Part shown: in pieces, positions 8,116 through 15,205 of the stretch
Layout: every line of letters begins with the position of its first letter
How positions within the stretch are numbered: the first letter of the stretch is position 1
From: Mucilaginibacter sp.
Lineage (GTDB): Bacteria > Bacteroidota > Bacteroidia > Sphingobacteriales > Sphingobacteriaceae
NCBI RefSeq assembly: GCF_028288205.1
Contig: NZ_JAQBOD010000004.1
Coordinates: 1-48,740, forward strand
Length of the DNA: 48,740 bases
Direction: 5' to 3'
Position numbers and translations under genes: made by a program
The notes under the pieces: generated by a model
Database searches by the model: none
What the model was told of the DNA's origin: nothing
The model's input: only the letters and a program-made list of their open reading frames with translations

Positions 8116-8148
8116 AATTACCTATTCAAAACTACCAAGTTGGTAATT
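8116..8148. promoter_or_regulatory. Nested palindrome upstream of icd, possible operator
   Basis: The palindrome ACCAAGTTGGT (8134-8144) lies inside a wider inverted pair AATTACC (8116-8122) and GGTAATT (8142-8148). It is 26 bp upstream of the icd -7 element, in the gap between divergent genes. It could be a regulator site or chance; no regulator family is recognised. Confidence 0.3.
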
Positions 8149-8301
8149 TTTACGTTACTATTGTTTTATTGAAGTTTGATTGTACTTTTATCATTATTAA
8201 AATTTAAAAAAAATGCAACTATTATTTTAAAGCATTGTTTACCATATTATTTATGGTTGCCCTAATTATTGCCTATAAGTAACATACTGACATATTACTA
8301 T

Positions 8302-9009
8302 ATGATAAATTGTTTAAAAATTACTTTAATAACCGTATGTAGCTGTTTACTTTGTTATTCGGCTAAAGCACAAATAGGAAATGACTATGCACAATATGAT
8401 TTAGGTATTGGCCTGGACATGAACAAAGCATATACCGACGCGCAAACGGTTACCCCTACCAAATCAGCTCATTTTAATTTTAATTATAATGTAAGCCCAT
8501 ATGTTAATTACGTGGTTGAATTGCAGTTTGGCGAATTAAAGGGTGGCGATTCTTTGACAACCAGTACAGGCAGGCAATTTACCAATAACTTCGCAGCGGT
8601 AATGTTTAGGGCACAGTTGCAGGCCGGCGAAATAATAGATTATTCGCAAAGCAAATTTGCCAATGCTTTAAAAAATCTTTATGCATCTACCGGTGTGGGG
8701 TTTGTTATAAATCATATGAAAGAAATTAACAGAGCTTCTATTCTGGATCCGGGATTCTATACACCCGGCGAAGACAATAGTAGCCAAATACTTATCCCGG
8801 TAAGGTTTGGGTATGAATTTAAGTTTTTTAATAGATATGATCAGCCCGGCTTTAAAATAGACCTGGGGTACCAATATAATTTTATAATGGGTGATGGCCT
8901 TGACGGTTTTACTATTGGTAATCAAAAAGATTCCTACTCTCAATACTCCATAGGGATAAAATTTGCTATAGGTGGAGTTGTCTCCTATAAAAAAAGGGTT
9001 GATTTTTGA
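8302..9009 (+). CDS. Predicted outer-membrane beta-barrel-like protein
   Basis: About 235 aa from ATG 8302. Residues 1-24 form a clear signal peptide ending CYSAKAQ, so the protein is exported. The mature part has alternating hydrophobic and aromatic strands (HFNFNYNVSPYVNYVVELQFGEL, RFGYEFKFFNR, KIDLGYQYNFIMG, YSQYSIGIKFAIGG), as in small eight-stranded outer-membrane barrels. No known family is certain and the function is unknown. A TTG 33 bases upstream gives a longer frame, but it adds residues before the signal peptide, so the ATG is preferred. The next gene begins 65 bp downstream. Confidence 0.7.
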   Translation: MINCLKITLITVCSCLLCYSAKAQIGNDYAQYDLGIGLDMNKAYTDAQTVTPTKSAHFNFNYNVSPYVNYVVELQFGELKGGDSLTTSTGRQFTNNFAAVMFRAQLQAGEIIDYSQSKFANALKNLYASTGVGFVINHMKEINRASILDPGFYTPGEDNSSQILIPVRFGYEFKFFNRYDQPGFKIDLGYQYNFIMGDGLDGFTIGNQKDSYSQYSIGIKFAIGGVVSYKKRVDF

Positions 9010-9074
9010 TATTAAACTGTTTTGGCAGGATTTTTTCTATATATTTTATGTATATTTAATAAAACACCAGCCAC

Positions 9075-9488
9075 ATGAGCAATAATCCATTTGATAACGA
9101 AAACGACGACAGGGACAAAAACCTTAAGGACGAGCTTGGCGAAACAGTTGACAAAGATCAATTGCGTTTTAACGCCGATGATAATAGTTATGAACTTGAT
9201 GTAAAAAGTGATGATCCGAATTATGATCATCCTGACCCTTATAACACATCACAAAAAAATGGTGCCGATATCAACTCAACTTATGATGAAGCTAATCCTT
9301 ATGATGTGATGGACGAGTATATACCAAATGAGTCATTAGAAACAGATGTTGACCAGTTGGGTATGCATATTGATGATGGCCAAAGTGTAATAGTTGACCC
9401 AATTGATGAAATGCTGTCACATACGCCCGAGGATGACAGGGATGATCTGGACGAAGAAGGTTATCCAAAAAATGATACACCTAAATAA
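9075..9488 (+). CDS. Acidic hypothetical protein
   Basis: 137 aa, very rich in Asp, Glu and Asn and nearly free of Cys and Trp. It has no signal peptide and no membrane segment, and it is probably disordered. Aspartate-rich runs (NENDDRDKN, PEDDRDDLDEEG) recur to the end. No domain is recognised. It lies after the beta-barrel gene on the same strand and ends at a hairpin with a T-run. The ATG start (MSNNPFDNEND) is unambiguous. Confidence 0.6.
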   Translation: MSNNPFDNENDDRDKNLKDELGETVDKDQLRFNADDNSYELDVKSDDPNYDHPDPYNTSQKNGADINSTYDEANPYDVMDEYIPNESLETDVDQLGMHIDDGQSVIVDPIDEMLSHTPEDDRDDLDEEGYPKNDTPK

Positions 9489-9510
9489 TAATCGGTAAAT
9501 AAAAATTCGT

Positions 9511-9538
9511 AGAGACGCAATATTTTGTGTCTCTTTTT
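9511..9538 (+). terminator. Terminator after the acidic protein gene
   Basis: Stem AGAGAC (9511-9516) / GTCTCT (9529-9534) followed by a T-run. The T-run overlaps the stop codon of the convergent lipoprotein gene. Confidence 0.65.
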
Positions 9539-10082
9539 ATTTAGTAAAAGTTACTAAATAAGCATTACGCAATAATTGCCCGCCTGCCGATACAATGAGC
9601 GGGTCTATTGCCAGCCAGGTCATTGACGTAGCAGTTAAATTTGTTATTTGTATACGGCTGTTAACGCTCCGCAAAAACGGATCGGCAGATAATTGAATAT
9701 ATAAAACACCGCTACTGGTTGTTAATTCATAGGTTTGGTTGGCTATTGCTGCTGTTAATCCTTCAAAGCCTGCTGTTTTACCAGTTTCGCTTAATAAAAC
9801 AGAAGTAAACAAATTATTAGCCAGTGAGCTTGCTATCACAACATTATTTTGATTATAAAACTGCTTGATGGTTGTTGCTACCTTCCACAGAGCGGTTAAG
9901 TTACTATTATTAATAGTTGCACCTGTAATGGTAGTACCAATAACTGTACCTATTCCTGCCGCAGGGTCTGTGGTTTTTATATAGCCATCCTCGCCGGGTA
10001 GTACAGGCTTATCTAACTTGCATGAATTTAACCCGATGCAAAGCGTTATCAATCCTACCAATATCCGTCCGTAACTTTTCAT
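9537..10082 (-). CDS. Hypothetical lipoprotein
   Basis: 181 aa. The N-terminus is a lipoprotein signal peptide: basic start, hydrophobic core LVGLITLCIG, then lipobox LNSC with Cys at about residue 21. The mature domain, about 155 residues of beta-rich sequence with a central ALWKVATTIKQFY stretch, recalls small lipocalin-like lipoproteins of Bacteroidota (start with LxGxW-like, end with a strand LLRNAYLVTFTK), but this is weak. It lies 44 bp downstream of dnaX on the same strand. Confidence 0.7.
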   Translation of the reverse strand: MKSYGRILVGLITLCIGLNSCKLDKPVLPGEDGYIKTTDPAAGIGTVIGTTITGATINNSNLTALWKVATTIKQFYNQNNVVIASSLANNLFTSVLLSETGKTAGFEGLTAAIANQTYELTTSSGVLYIQLSADPFLRSVNSRIQITNLTATSMTWLAIDPLIVSAGGQLLRNAYLVTFTK

Positions 10083-10126
10083 CAGTTCTAATTGGAAACT
10101 TTATAAAAATAGAGCTTTTATCCGCA

Positions 10127-11935
10127 TCAATCAAAATCAAGATTAAAGCGCTTTTTAAGCTCGGCCAATTGCGGATTTTTGGCTGCCATGTACTGGTATT
10201 TTTCCTGGCTGGTATATGGGCGCTTAACTCTTACCTGTTCGTCTATCCTGGTATTCACCTCTATACTATAGTTTTTAAGGGTACTGCGTAAGTAATTAAG
10301 CAATGGTGGTTTTTCATCACGGAATAATTGCTCCTGCACCTTATTTTCAACCACCACCTCAAACACATAGGGCTGCAGCATTTTTGGCACTTCGGATATA
10401 AATATGGTAAACAGGCTCATCTTGCCTTCGGCTTTTACAGTGGCGGCAAATACGTTCCAATGTTTTAAAAAATCGTCAAAACTAAAATCTTCACTGGCAT
10501 CCCCTTTTTGGTATGGGTCTTCTTCTTCCGCTATTGTTTCCTGTGCGGCATTCAGATCTTTTAATGAGGGTATCTTTGTAGTGCCCCCATTTAAATTAGG
10601 GATGAAAACAGTTTTGGGCTTCTCTGCAACCGGCGTTTCCTTTACGGGCCCGGGAATTTCTTGTACAGGTTCTGATATTTTTGGCGCTGTTGTATAAATA
10701 GCCGGGGTATCGCTCATTACCGGCACCTCGTTATTGATAGTACCTGTTTTATGAGAACTTATTGCCGGGGTATCAGGTTTTTTTTTTAGCTGCCCGCTGT
10801 TATCGGGCATTGCGGTTAGCGGCGTGGTAGCCAGGCTAAATACCGAGAGCAGATGGCACATTTTAAGCAGAGCCAGTTCAACCTGCAAACGCTGGTTCTT
10901 GCTCAGTTTATAATTCAGGTCGCACTGGTTGGCAATATTCATGGCCGATAACAGGAACGACACATTTGCCGCCTGCGATTGCTGTAGATATTTAGCTTTA
11001 ATACCCTCGCTTACTTCTAATAACTTTAAAGTTGATGCATCTTTGGTTACCAGCAAATTGCGGAAATGTTCTGACAAACCGGATATAAAATGCGCGCCAT
11101 CAAAGCCTTTGGTTAATATCTCATCAAAACATAATAGGGTTTTGGCCGTATTTTCTCCTAATAAGCTATCAGTTATACTAAAATAGTAGTCGTAATCAAG
11201 TATATTCAGGTTATCAATAACCGAGCGATAGGTAACATTAGCATCAGAAAAGCTAACGATCTGGTCGAACATTGATAAAGCGTCCCTTAAACCGCCATCA
11301 GCTTTTTGGGCGATGATGTGTAGGCCGTCAACCTCATATTTAATACTTTCTTTTTGTGCTATTGATGCCAGGTGATGAGCCATATCATCAACGCCGATAC
11401 GGTTAAAATCAAATATCTGGCAACGCGAAAGTATGGTAGGCAGTATTTTATGTTTCTCGGTAGTAGCCAATATAAATATGGCATAATGCGGTGGTTCTTC
11501 CAAAGTTTTCAGGAAAGCGTTAAAAGCCGCCTGCGATAGCATGTGTACCTCATCAATAATATAAACCTTGTAACGTGCGCCTTGCGGCGGTATACGCACC
11601 TGCTCTATCAGGCTGCGGATATCATCAACCGAGTTGTTTGATGCCGCGTCTAATTCATGAACATTAAAAGAGTTGCCATTTTGAAAAGACTGGCAGGTAC
11701 TGCAAACGCCGCAAGCCTCGCCGTTAGGCTGTAAGTTTTCGCAATTAATGGTTTTGGCAAGGATACGCGCGCAGGTAGTCTTACCTACGCCACGCGGACC
11801 ACAGAACAAAAATGCCTGCGCCAGCTGATTATTCTTAATAGCGTTTTTTAACGTATTGGTTATATGTTGCTGACCAACAACGGTTTCGAAAGTAGCCGGG
11901 CGATATTTGCGTGCCGAAACGATAAAATTATCCAC
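10127..11935 (-). CDS. dnaX: DNA polymerase III subunit gamma/tau
   Basis: 602 aa. Clamp-loader ATPase of the replisome. The N-terminus FIVSARKYRP is canonical. The Walker A loop is at about residues 46-53 (GPRGVGKT), the zinc site at Cys65, Cys75, Cys78 and Cys81, Walker B as DEVHML, and sensor 1 as a SRC motif at LSRCQIFDF. The middle, from about residue 380 to 470, is a Pro/Thr-rich linker; the C-terminal domain probably contacts the polymerase. The start codon is GTG (11933-11935), supported by the conserved N-terminus. A DnaA-box sequence overlaps this start. No internal frameshift slippery site was noticed. Confidence 0.95.
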   Translation of the reverse strand: MDNFIVSARKYRPATFETVVGQQHITNTLKNAIKNNQLAQAFLFCGPRGVGKTTCARILAKTINCENLQPNGEACGVCSTCQSFQNGNSFNVHELDAASNNSVDDIRSLIEQVRIPPQGARYKVYIIDEVHMLSQAAFNAFLKTLEEPPHYAIFILATTEKHKILPTILSRCQIFDFNRIGVDDMAHHLASIAQKESIKYEVDGLHIIAQKADGGLRDALSMFDQIVSFSDANVTYRSVIDNLNILDYDYYFSITDSLLGENTAKTLLCFDEILTKGFDGAHFISGLSEHFRNLLVTKDASTLKLLEVSEGIKAKYLQQSQAANVSFLLSAMNIANQCDLNYKLSKNQRLQVELALLKMCHLLSVFSLATTPLTAMPDNSGQLKKKPDTPAISSHKTGTINNEVPVMSDTPAIYTTAPKISEPVQEIPGPVKETPVAEKPKTVFIPNLNGGTTKIPSLKDLNAAQETIAEEEDPYQKGDASEDFSFDDFLKHWNVFAATVKAEGKMSLFTIFISEVPKMLQPYVFEVVVENKVQEQLFRDEKPPLLNYLRSTLKNYSIEVNTRIDEQVRVKRPYTSQEKYQYMAAKNPQLAELKKRFNLDFD

Positions 11936-11936
11936 A
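11928..11936 (+). promoter_or_regulatory. DnaA-box sequence overlapping the dnaX start codon
   Basis: TTATCCACA, the exact consensus DnaA box, spans the GTG start of dnaX. The sequence is partly fixed by the coding of Val/Met-Asp-Asn, so it may be fortuitous. No second box cluster or AT-rich unwinding element is seen nearby, so this is not an origin. Confidence 0.3.
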
Positions 11937-12020
11937 GCTACTAAGTTAGCAAGAAATTGCTTTACCTGAAAGTATCAAAAAAGGATTGTTGATAAATTGG
12001 AATTTCACTTTTCTCCCGCA

Positions 12021-12071
12021 GTCTGTGTCCTCACAGACTGCTACTGTAAAGTTGTCTGTGAGGACAGAGAC
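12021..12071. repeat. Double palindrome GTCTGTG-TCCT-CACAGAC
   Basis: The left arm 12021-12038 is itself a hairpin (GTCTGTG, loop TCCT, CACAGAC). The right arm 12054-12071 is its inverted copy with one mismatch. The two arms can pair with each other or the left arm can fold alone. It lies in the gap between dnaX and the small acidic gene. No T-run follows, so it is probably not a classical terminator. Confidence 0.65.
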
Positions 12072-12103
12072 AACGGCTGGTAAATACTTATCCCCTGTCT
12101 TAT

Positions 12104-12355
12104 TTATTGTAAGTCATCATCCGGCAAATGATCGTCGTCGTCCGGCTCTGCATCGGGTTCATTCAAATCATCATTTACCTGTACAGAATGCAGATCATCC
12201 ACGTCTTCGGCTTTGTCATCAAAATCCTCATCTTCTTCATCGCCCCAATCACCTTCTTTAAACTCCCCATTTTCTCCCGGCGATTGAAAATAAATGGTAT
12301 CATACATAAACGTAGTGTGGTTTGCTTTTTGGCTTTCAAGATATTCAAACTCCAT
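12104..12355 (-). CDS. Small acidic hypothetical protein
   Basis: About 83 aa from ATG 12355 (MEFEYLESQKANHTTFMYD). The C-terminal half is almost all Asp and Glu (DEEDEDFDDKAEDVDD, then DAEPDDDDHLPDDD), so it is highly negatively charged and likely disordered. Residues about 15-35 have an FMYDTIYF pattern that could be a short folded or docking part. A frame extension to TTG 12385 is possible but less likely. No function is recognised. It lies upstream of dnaX on the same strand and divergent from the rpsF operon. Confidence 0.55.
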   Translation of the reverse strand: MEFEYLESQKANHTTFMYDTIYFQSPGENGEFKEGDWGDEEDEDFDDKAEDVDDLHSVQVNDDLNEPDAEPDDDDHLPDDDLQ

Positions 12356-12512
12356 GGCAGTAATATTTTGGTAATTAAAAGACAACCGAACTTAAGTTAA
12401 TGTTTTGTATAGAATGTTAATTAGACGTTTTATTTTTATTAACAAAAGTTAGCTATTGTAATCAGCTATAATGGTAGCATTAATACCGTCTGTTATTTTA
12501 CTGCCATTTCTG

Positions 12513-12543
12513 TTGGATAAGTAAAAATAACTTACTACATTTG
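12513..12543 (+). promoter_or_regulatory. Promoter of the rpsF-rpsR-rplI operon
   Basis: -7 element TACATTTG at 12536-12543 with TTG at 12513-12515, a 20-bp spacer, matches the Bacteroidota promoter pattern. The leader to rpsF is about 40 nt and contains the short inverted repeat CCCGAATTATCGGG, which could be part of ribosomal-protein feedback control. Confidence 0.7.
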
Positions 12544-12588
12544 CAACCCCGAATTATCGGGTAATTAATTAAAAATCAAAGTATAATA

Positions 12589-12954
12589 ATGCAACAGTAC
12601 GAAATCGTGATCGTTCTAACCCCGTTGTTATCAGAAGAAACTGCTAAAGAGGCAATAGCCAAATATAGCAAAACCTTAACTGATGGCGGAGCCGAAATTG
12701 TCCAGGAGGATAATTGGGGTTTGAGAAAATTAGCGTACCCTATCCAGAAAAAATCTACAGGGTACTATCACTTAACTGAATTTAAGGCTCCGGGTGAATT
12801 AATTAACAAATTGGAAGTCGAGTTAAGGCGCGATGAGCGTGTTTTGCGTTTCCTTACCATTGCTTTGGATAAACATGCCATTGCATACAATGACAAAAAA
12901 CGCACAGGTGCCTTTAACAAGAAACCAGTTGCTAAAGTGGAGGAAACCAAATAA
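12589..12954 (+). CDS. rpsF: 30S ribosomal protein S6
   Basis: 121 aa. Typical S6 start (MQQYEIVIVLTPLLSEE) with the conserved NWGLRKLAYPI and RDERVLRFLTI blocks. S6 pairs with S18 on the platform of the small subunit. It opens the operon rpsF-rpsR-rplI. Its stop codon overlaps the rpsR start codon by one base (TAATG), so the two are translationally coupled, matching their 1:1 use. Confidence 0.97.
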   Translation: MQQYEIVIVLTPLLSEETAKEAIAKYSKTLTDGGAEIVQEDNWGLRKLAYPIQKKSTGYYHLTEFKAPGELINKLEVELRRDERVLRFLTIALDKHAIAYNDKKRTGAFNKKPVAKVEETK

Positions 12955-13217
12955 TGGCAAACGATCAAATTAAATACGTTACCGCCCCTAAAGTAGAGGA
13001 CAACCGTAAAAAATACTGCCGTTTTAAAAAGAATGGTATTAAGTATATTGATTACAAAGACGCTAACTTTTTATTAAAGTTTATTAATGACCAGGGTAAA
13101 TTATTACCCCGTCGTTTAACAGGTACTTCATTAAAGTTTCAGCGCAAAGTGGCCCAGGCCGTTAAACGCTCTCGCCATATTGGTTTATTACCTTATGTTA
13201 CAGACTCATTAAAATAA
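12954..13217 (+). CDS. rpsR: 30S ribosomal protein S18
   Basis: 87 aa. Conserved S18 core YIDYKDANFLLKFIND, GKLLPRRLTGTS and the basic C-terminus AVKRSRHIGLLPY. It retains a single Cys (YCRFKK), so the full four-cysteine zinc site of some S18 paralogues is absent. The start is coupled to the rpsF stop. rplI follows 17 bases downstream with its own Shine-Dalgarno site. Confidence 0.97.
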   Translation: MANDQIKYVTAPKVEDNRKKYCRFKKNGIKYIDYKDANFLLKFINDQGKLLPRRLTGTSLKFQRKVAQAVKRSRHIGLLPYVTDSLK

Positions 13218-13219
13218 TC

Positions 13220-13226
13220 GGGAGGT
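13220..13226 (+). promoter_or_regulatory. Strong Shine-Dalgarno site of rplI
   Basis: GGGAGGT eight bases before ATG 13235. This is unusually close to the anti-SD sequence for this genome, where most starts lack one. Confidence 0.65.
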
Positions 13227-13234
13227 AAGAAAAC

Positions 13235-13678
13235 ATGGAAGTTATTTTAAAACAAGACATAAAAAACCTGGGTGATAAAGACGATGTAGTAACCGTTAAA
13301 CCAGGATATGGCCGTAACTACCTTTTTCCTAAAGGTTATGCCATATTAGCTACTGTATCTGCACGTAAAGTTTTAGCCGAAAACCTAAAACAAGCGCAGT
13401 TTAAACAAGAAAAAATACGCAAGGATGCTGATGCAATTGCCGCCCGTTTAGAAGGTGTGAAATTGACCATTGGCGCTAAAGCCGGCGAAACCGGTAAAAT
13501 CTTTGGTGCTATCAACACAATTCAAATTGCTGATGCATTGAAGAAAGAAGGTTTTGAAGTTGACCGTCGTAGAATTACTTTTGACCAGGAACCAAAATTT
13601 GTTGGTGATTACACCGCAATTGTAAACCTGCATAAAGAAGTTAAGGTACAAGTACCTTTCTCTGTAGTAGCTGAGTAA
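13235..13678 (+). CDS. rplI: 50S ribosomal protein L9
   Basis: 147 aa. N-terminal rRNA-binding domain with VILKQDIKNLGDKDDVVTVKPGYGRNYLFPKGYA, the L9 signature, then a long connecting helix and the C-terminal domain with the GKIFGAINT block. It completes the operon and is followed by a strong terminator. Confidence 0.97.
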   Translation: MEVILKQDIKNLGDKDDVVTVKPGYGRNYLFPKGYAILATVSARKVLAENLKQAQFKQEKIRKDADAIAARLEGVKLTIGAKAGETGKIFGAINTIQIADALKKEGFEVDRRRITFDQEPKFVGDYTAIVNLHKEVKVQVPFSVVAE

Positions 13679-13734
13679 TTTTAATTTCGGATATCGGATT
13701 TTCGATTTCGGATTTAGAATAATATAGAATTTAA

Positions 13735-13764
13735 AGGTGTTTAGCGTTGCTAAACACCTTTTTT
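13735..13764 (+). terminator. Terminator of the ribosomal protein operon
   Basis: Perfect 11-bp stem AGGTGTTTAGC / GCTAAACACCT with a three-base loop, followed by six T. The 50 bases before it contain repeated TTCGGAT words (ATATCGGATTTTCGATTTCGGATTT). Confidence 0.9.
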
Positions 13765-13782
13765 GTTTTACAATATCCAAGC

Positions 13783-13888
13783 TGTCATTTCGACGAGGAA
13801 CGAGGAGAAATCTATACACGCGTTATGATATGTATAGATTTTTCCGCTATTGCTCAAGAGATAGTTCTCACTATCGTTCGAAATGACA
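13783..13888. repeat. Palindromic element, GTCATTTCGA variant
   Basis: Outer arms TGTCATTTCGA (13783-13793) and TCGAAATGACA (13878-13888) are perfectly complementary. Inner arms include AATCTATACA / TGTATAGATT. It resembles the CGTCATTGCGAG family in layout (GTCATT end, GAGGAACGAGGAGAAATCT arm) but has diverged. It lies between rplI and mtgA. Short TTCGGATTT-type words flank it on the left and in inverted form on the right (13902-13918). Confidence 0.6.
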
Positions 13889-13937
13889 TTTTGTTAAACA
13901 ATTCCGAAATCCGAAATAATTAAGATATTTTCGCCGT

Positions 13938-14627
13938 ATGAAAGGTCTCGGCAAACTCATCTGGCGCATTGTTAAACTAACCCTGATTCTTTTTATCGGG
14001 ATCACCATGTTTTGGGTTATTATGTACCGCTTTATAAACCCGCCTGTAACATGGCTAATGCTTACCCGCGGGTTTGAGCAAAAAGCCGCCGGAAAACCCT
14101 GGAAGATAGACAAGCATTGGCGCGACTTTGATGATATTGCCGACCCCATGAAACGCGCCGCCGTAGCTGCCGAAGATCAATTGTTCCTGGATCATTTTGG
14201 TTTTGATTTTAAAGCAATGGAGCGGGCCATTGATAAAAACTCGCATTCGCATAAGCTCATTGGCGGCAGCACCATATCACAACAAACGGCTAAAAACGTT
14301 TTTTTATGGCCGGGGAGGTCGTACATACGCAAAGGATTTGAGGCTTACTTTACCTTACTGATAGAAGTTTTCTGGAGCAAACGCCGCATTATGGAAGTTT
14401 ATCTGAACGAAATTGAAATGGGCGATGGTATATATGGCGTAGAAGCAGCAGCACAGACCTATTATCATAAAGACGCTTTCGACTTAAACCGCCAGCAATC
14501 TGCTGCAATAGCTTCTATTTTCCCTGATCCGCTAAAATGGTCGCCAACTGATCCGACAGATTATGTGAGGCACAGGCAATATTTGATTATGAAGAATATG
14601 CGCAGGTTAGGGCCGATGGATTTTTAA
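13938..14627 (+). CDS. mtgA: Monofunctional peptidoglycan glycosyltransferase
   Basis: 229 aa. One N-terminal membrane anchor (about residues 8-31) and a family 51 glycosyltransferase domain that polymerises lipid II into glycan strands in the periplasm. The catalytic Glu79 lies in AAEDQLFLDHFGFD. The next motifs are GGSTISQQTAKNVFLW, RRIMEVYLNEIEMG and GIYGVEAAAQTYY. No transpeptidase domain follows, so it is the monofunctional type. A TATTTTCG element ends four bases before the ATG, suggesting a leaderless mRNA. Palindromic repeats lie on both sides. Confidence 0.95.
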   Translation: MKGLGKLIWRIVKLTLILFIGITMFWVIMYRFINPPVTWLMLTRGFEQKAAGKPWKIDKHWRDFDDIADPMKRAAVAAEDQLFLDHFGFDFKAMERAIDKNSHSHKLIGGSTISQQTAKNVFLWPGRSYIRKGFEAYFTLLIEVFWSKRRIMEVYLNEIEMGDGIYGVEAAAQTYYHKDAFDLNRQQSAAIASIFPDPLKWSPTDPTDYVRHRQYLIMKNMRRLGPMDF

Positions 14628-14651
14628 GCTTAACCCTCATTATGCATTATT

Positions 14652-14697
14652 GCGGCACGAGTGTAAAGATCTATATCGCTACGCTCGCGATGAGGTG
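14652..14697. repeat. Isolated arm of the CGTCAT element family
   Basis: The reverse complement starts CACCTCATCGCGAGCGTAGCG and continues toward ATCTTTACAC, matching the end type that flanks the GIY-YIG gene. It faces away from the GIY-YIG element and has no partner arm to its left, so it may be the remaining end of a decayed copy. Confidence 0.5.
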
Positions 14698-14757
14698 TAC
14701 GGTTAAACGGGAGTACTCACAAAATGAGACTCACTTCATCACCAACCTATCTCCAAG

Positions 14758-15184
14758 CGTCATCGCGAACGAGGTACGAGTGTGGCGATCTCTACACGAT
14801 AGATAACTAATTATTCTTTTAATTTACCGTATGGTATTTCAAAAAGGTGGCTGCGTTTATATCGTTACAAATAAAATGCATACAGTTTTGTATGTTGGTG
14901 TAACATCTGCTATAACATGCCGGATATGGGAGCATAAAAACAAGGTTCATCCCAAAAGCTTTACTGCGAAATACAATTGCGATAAGTTGATTTATTATTA
15001 TTTCTATTCGCATATTGAGGAAGCAATAGCAGCAGAAAAATCACTTAAAGATCGTAGTAGAGACTATAAAAATCAACTGATAAGCTCATTAAATTCTGAA
15101 TGGAAGGATTTATACGATACCTTAGAAGACTAACTATTCGTACACCTATCGTGTAGAGATTGCCACGCTACGCTCGCAATGACG
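14758..15184 (+). mobile_element. Compact GIY-YIG element with inverted CGTCAT-type ends (putative)
   Basis: The left end 14758-14802 and right end 15146-15184 are imperfect inverted repeats. Both finish inward with TCTACACGATAG or its complement, and both begin outward with CGTCAT. The right end contains GCGAGCGTAGCGTGGC, also present exactly in the left arm of the repeat at 30894-30991. Between them lies only one gene, with 28 bases before its ATG and 12 after its stop. No target-site duplication is visible. The ends belong to the same family as the short palindromic elements at 4888, 19058, 27770 and 30894. That the protein acts on these ends is inference. Confidence 0.55.
14831..15133 (+). 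CDS. GIY-YIG endonuclease domain protein (single-domain)
   Basis: 100 aa, a single GIY-YIG domain. The signature is VYI at residues 9-11 and YVG at 21-23. The catalytic Arg31 is in RIWEHK, with His35, and the metal-binding Glu69 lies in AIAAEKSLKD. The C-terminus RDYKNQLISSLNSEWKDLYD is typical of short stand-alone members often mislabelled UvrC. All catalytic positions are intact, so a DNA-nicking or cutting activity is expected. It fills the space between inverted repeats of a family dispersed through this window, which hints at a role in spreading or maintaining them. It lies between convergent mtgA and an SDR gene. Confidence 0.88.
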   Translation: MVFQKGGCVYIVTNKMHTVLYVGVTSAITCRIWEHKNKVHPKSFTAKYNCDKLIYYYFYSHIEEAIAAEKSLKDRSRDYKNQLISSLNSEWKDLYDTLED

Positions 15185-15205
15185 AGGTGAGCGCGTTAGC
15201 CAAAC

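Noticed and set aside
11928..12071. Replication origin near dnaX
   Set aside because: One DnaA box only, no AT-rich unwinding region and no box cluster.
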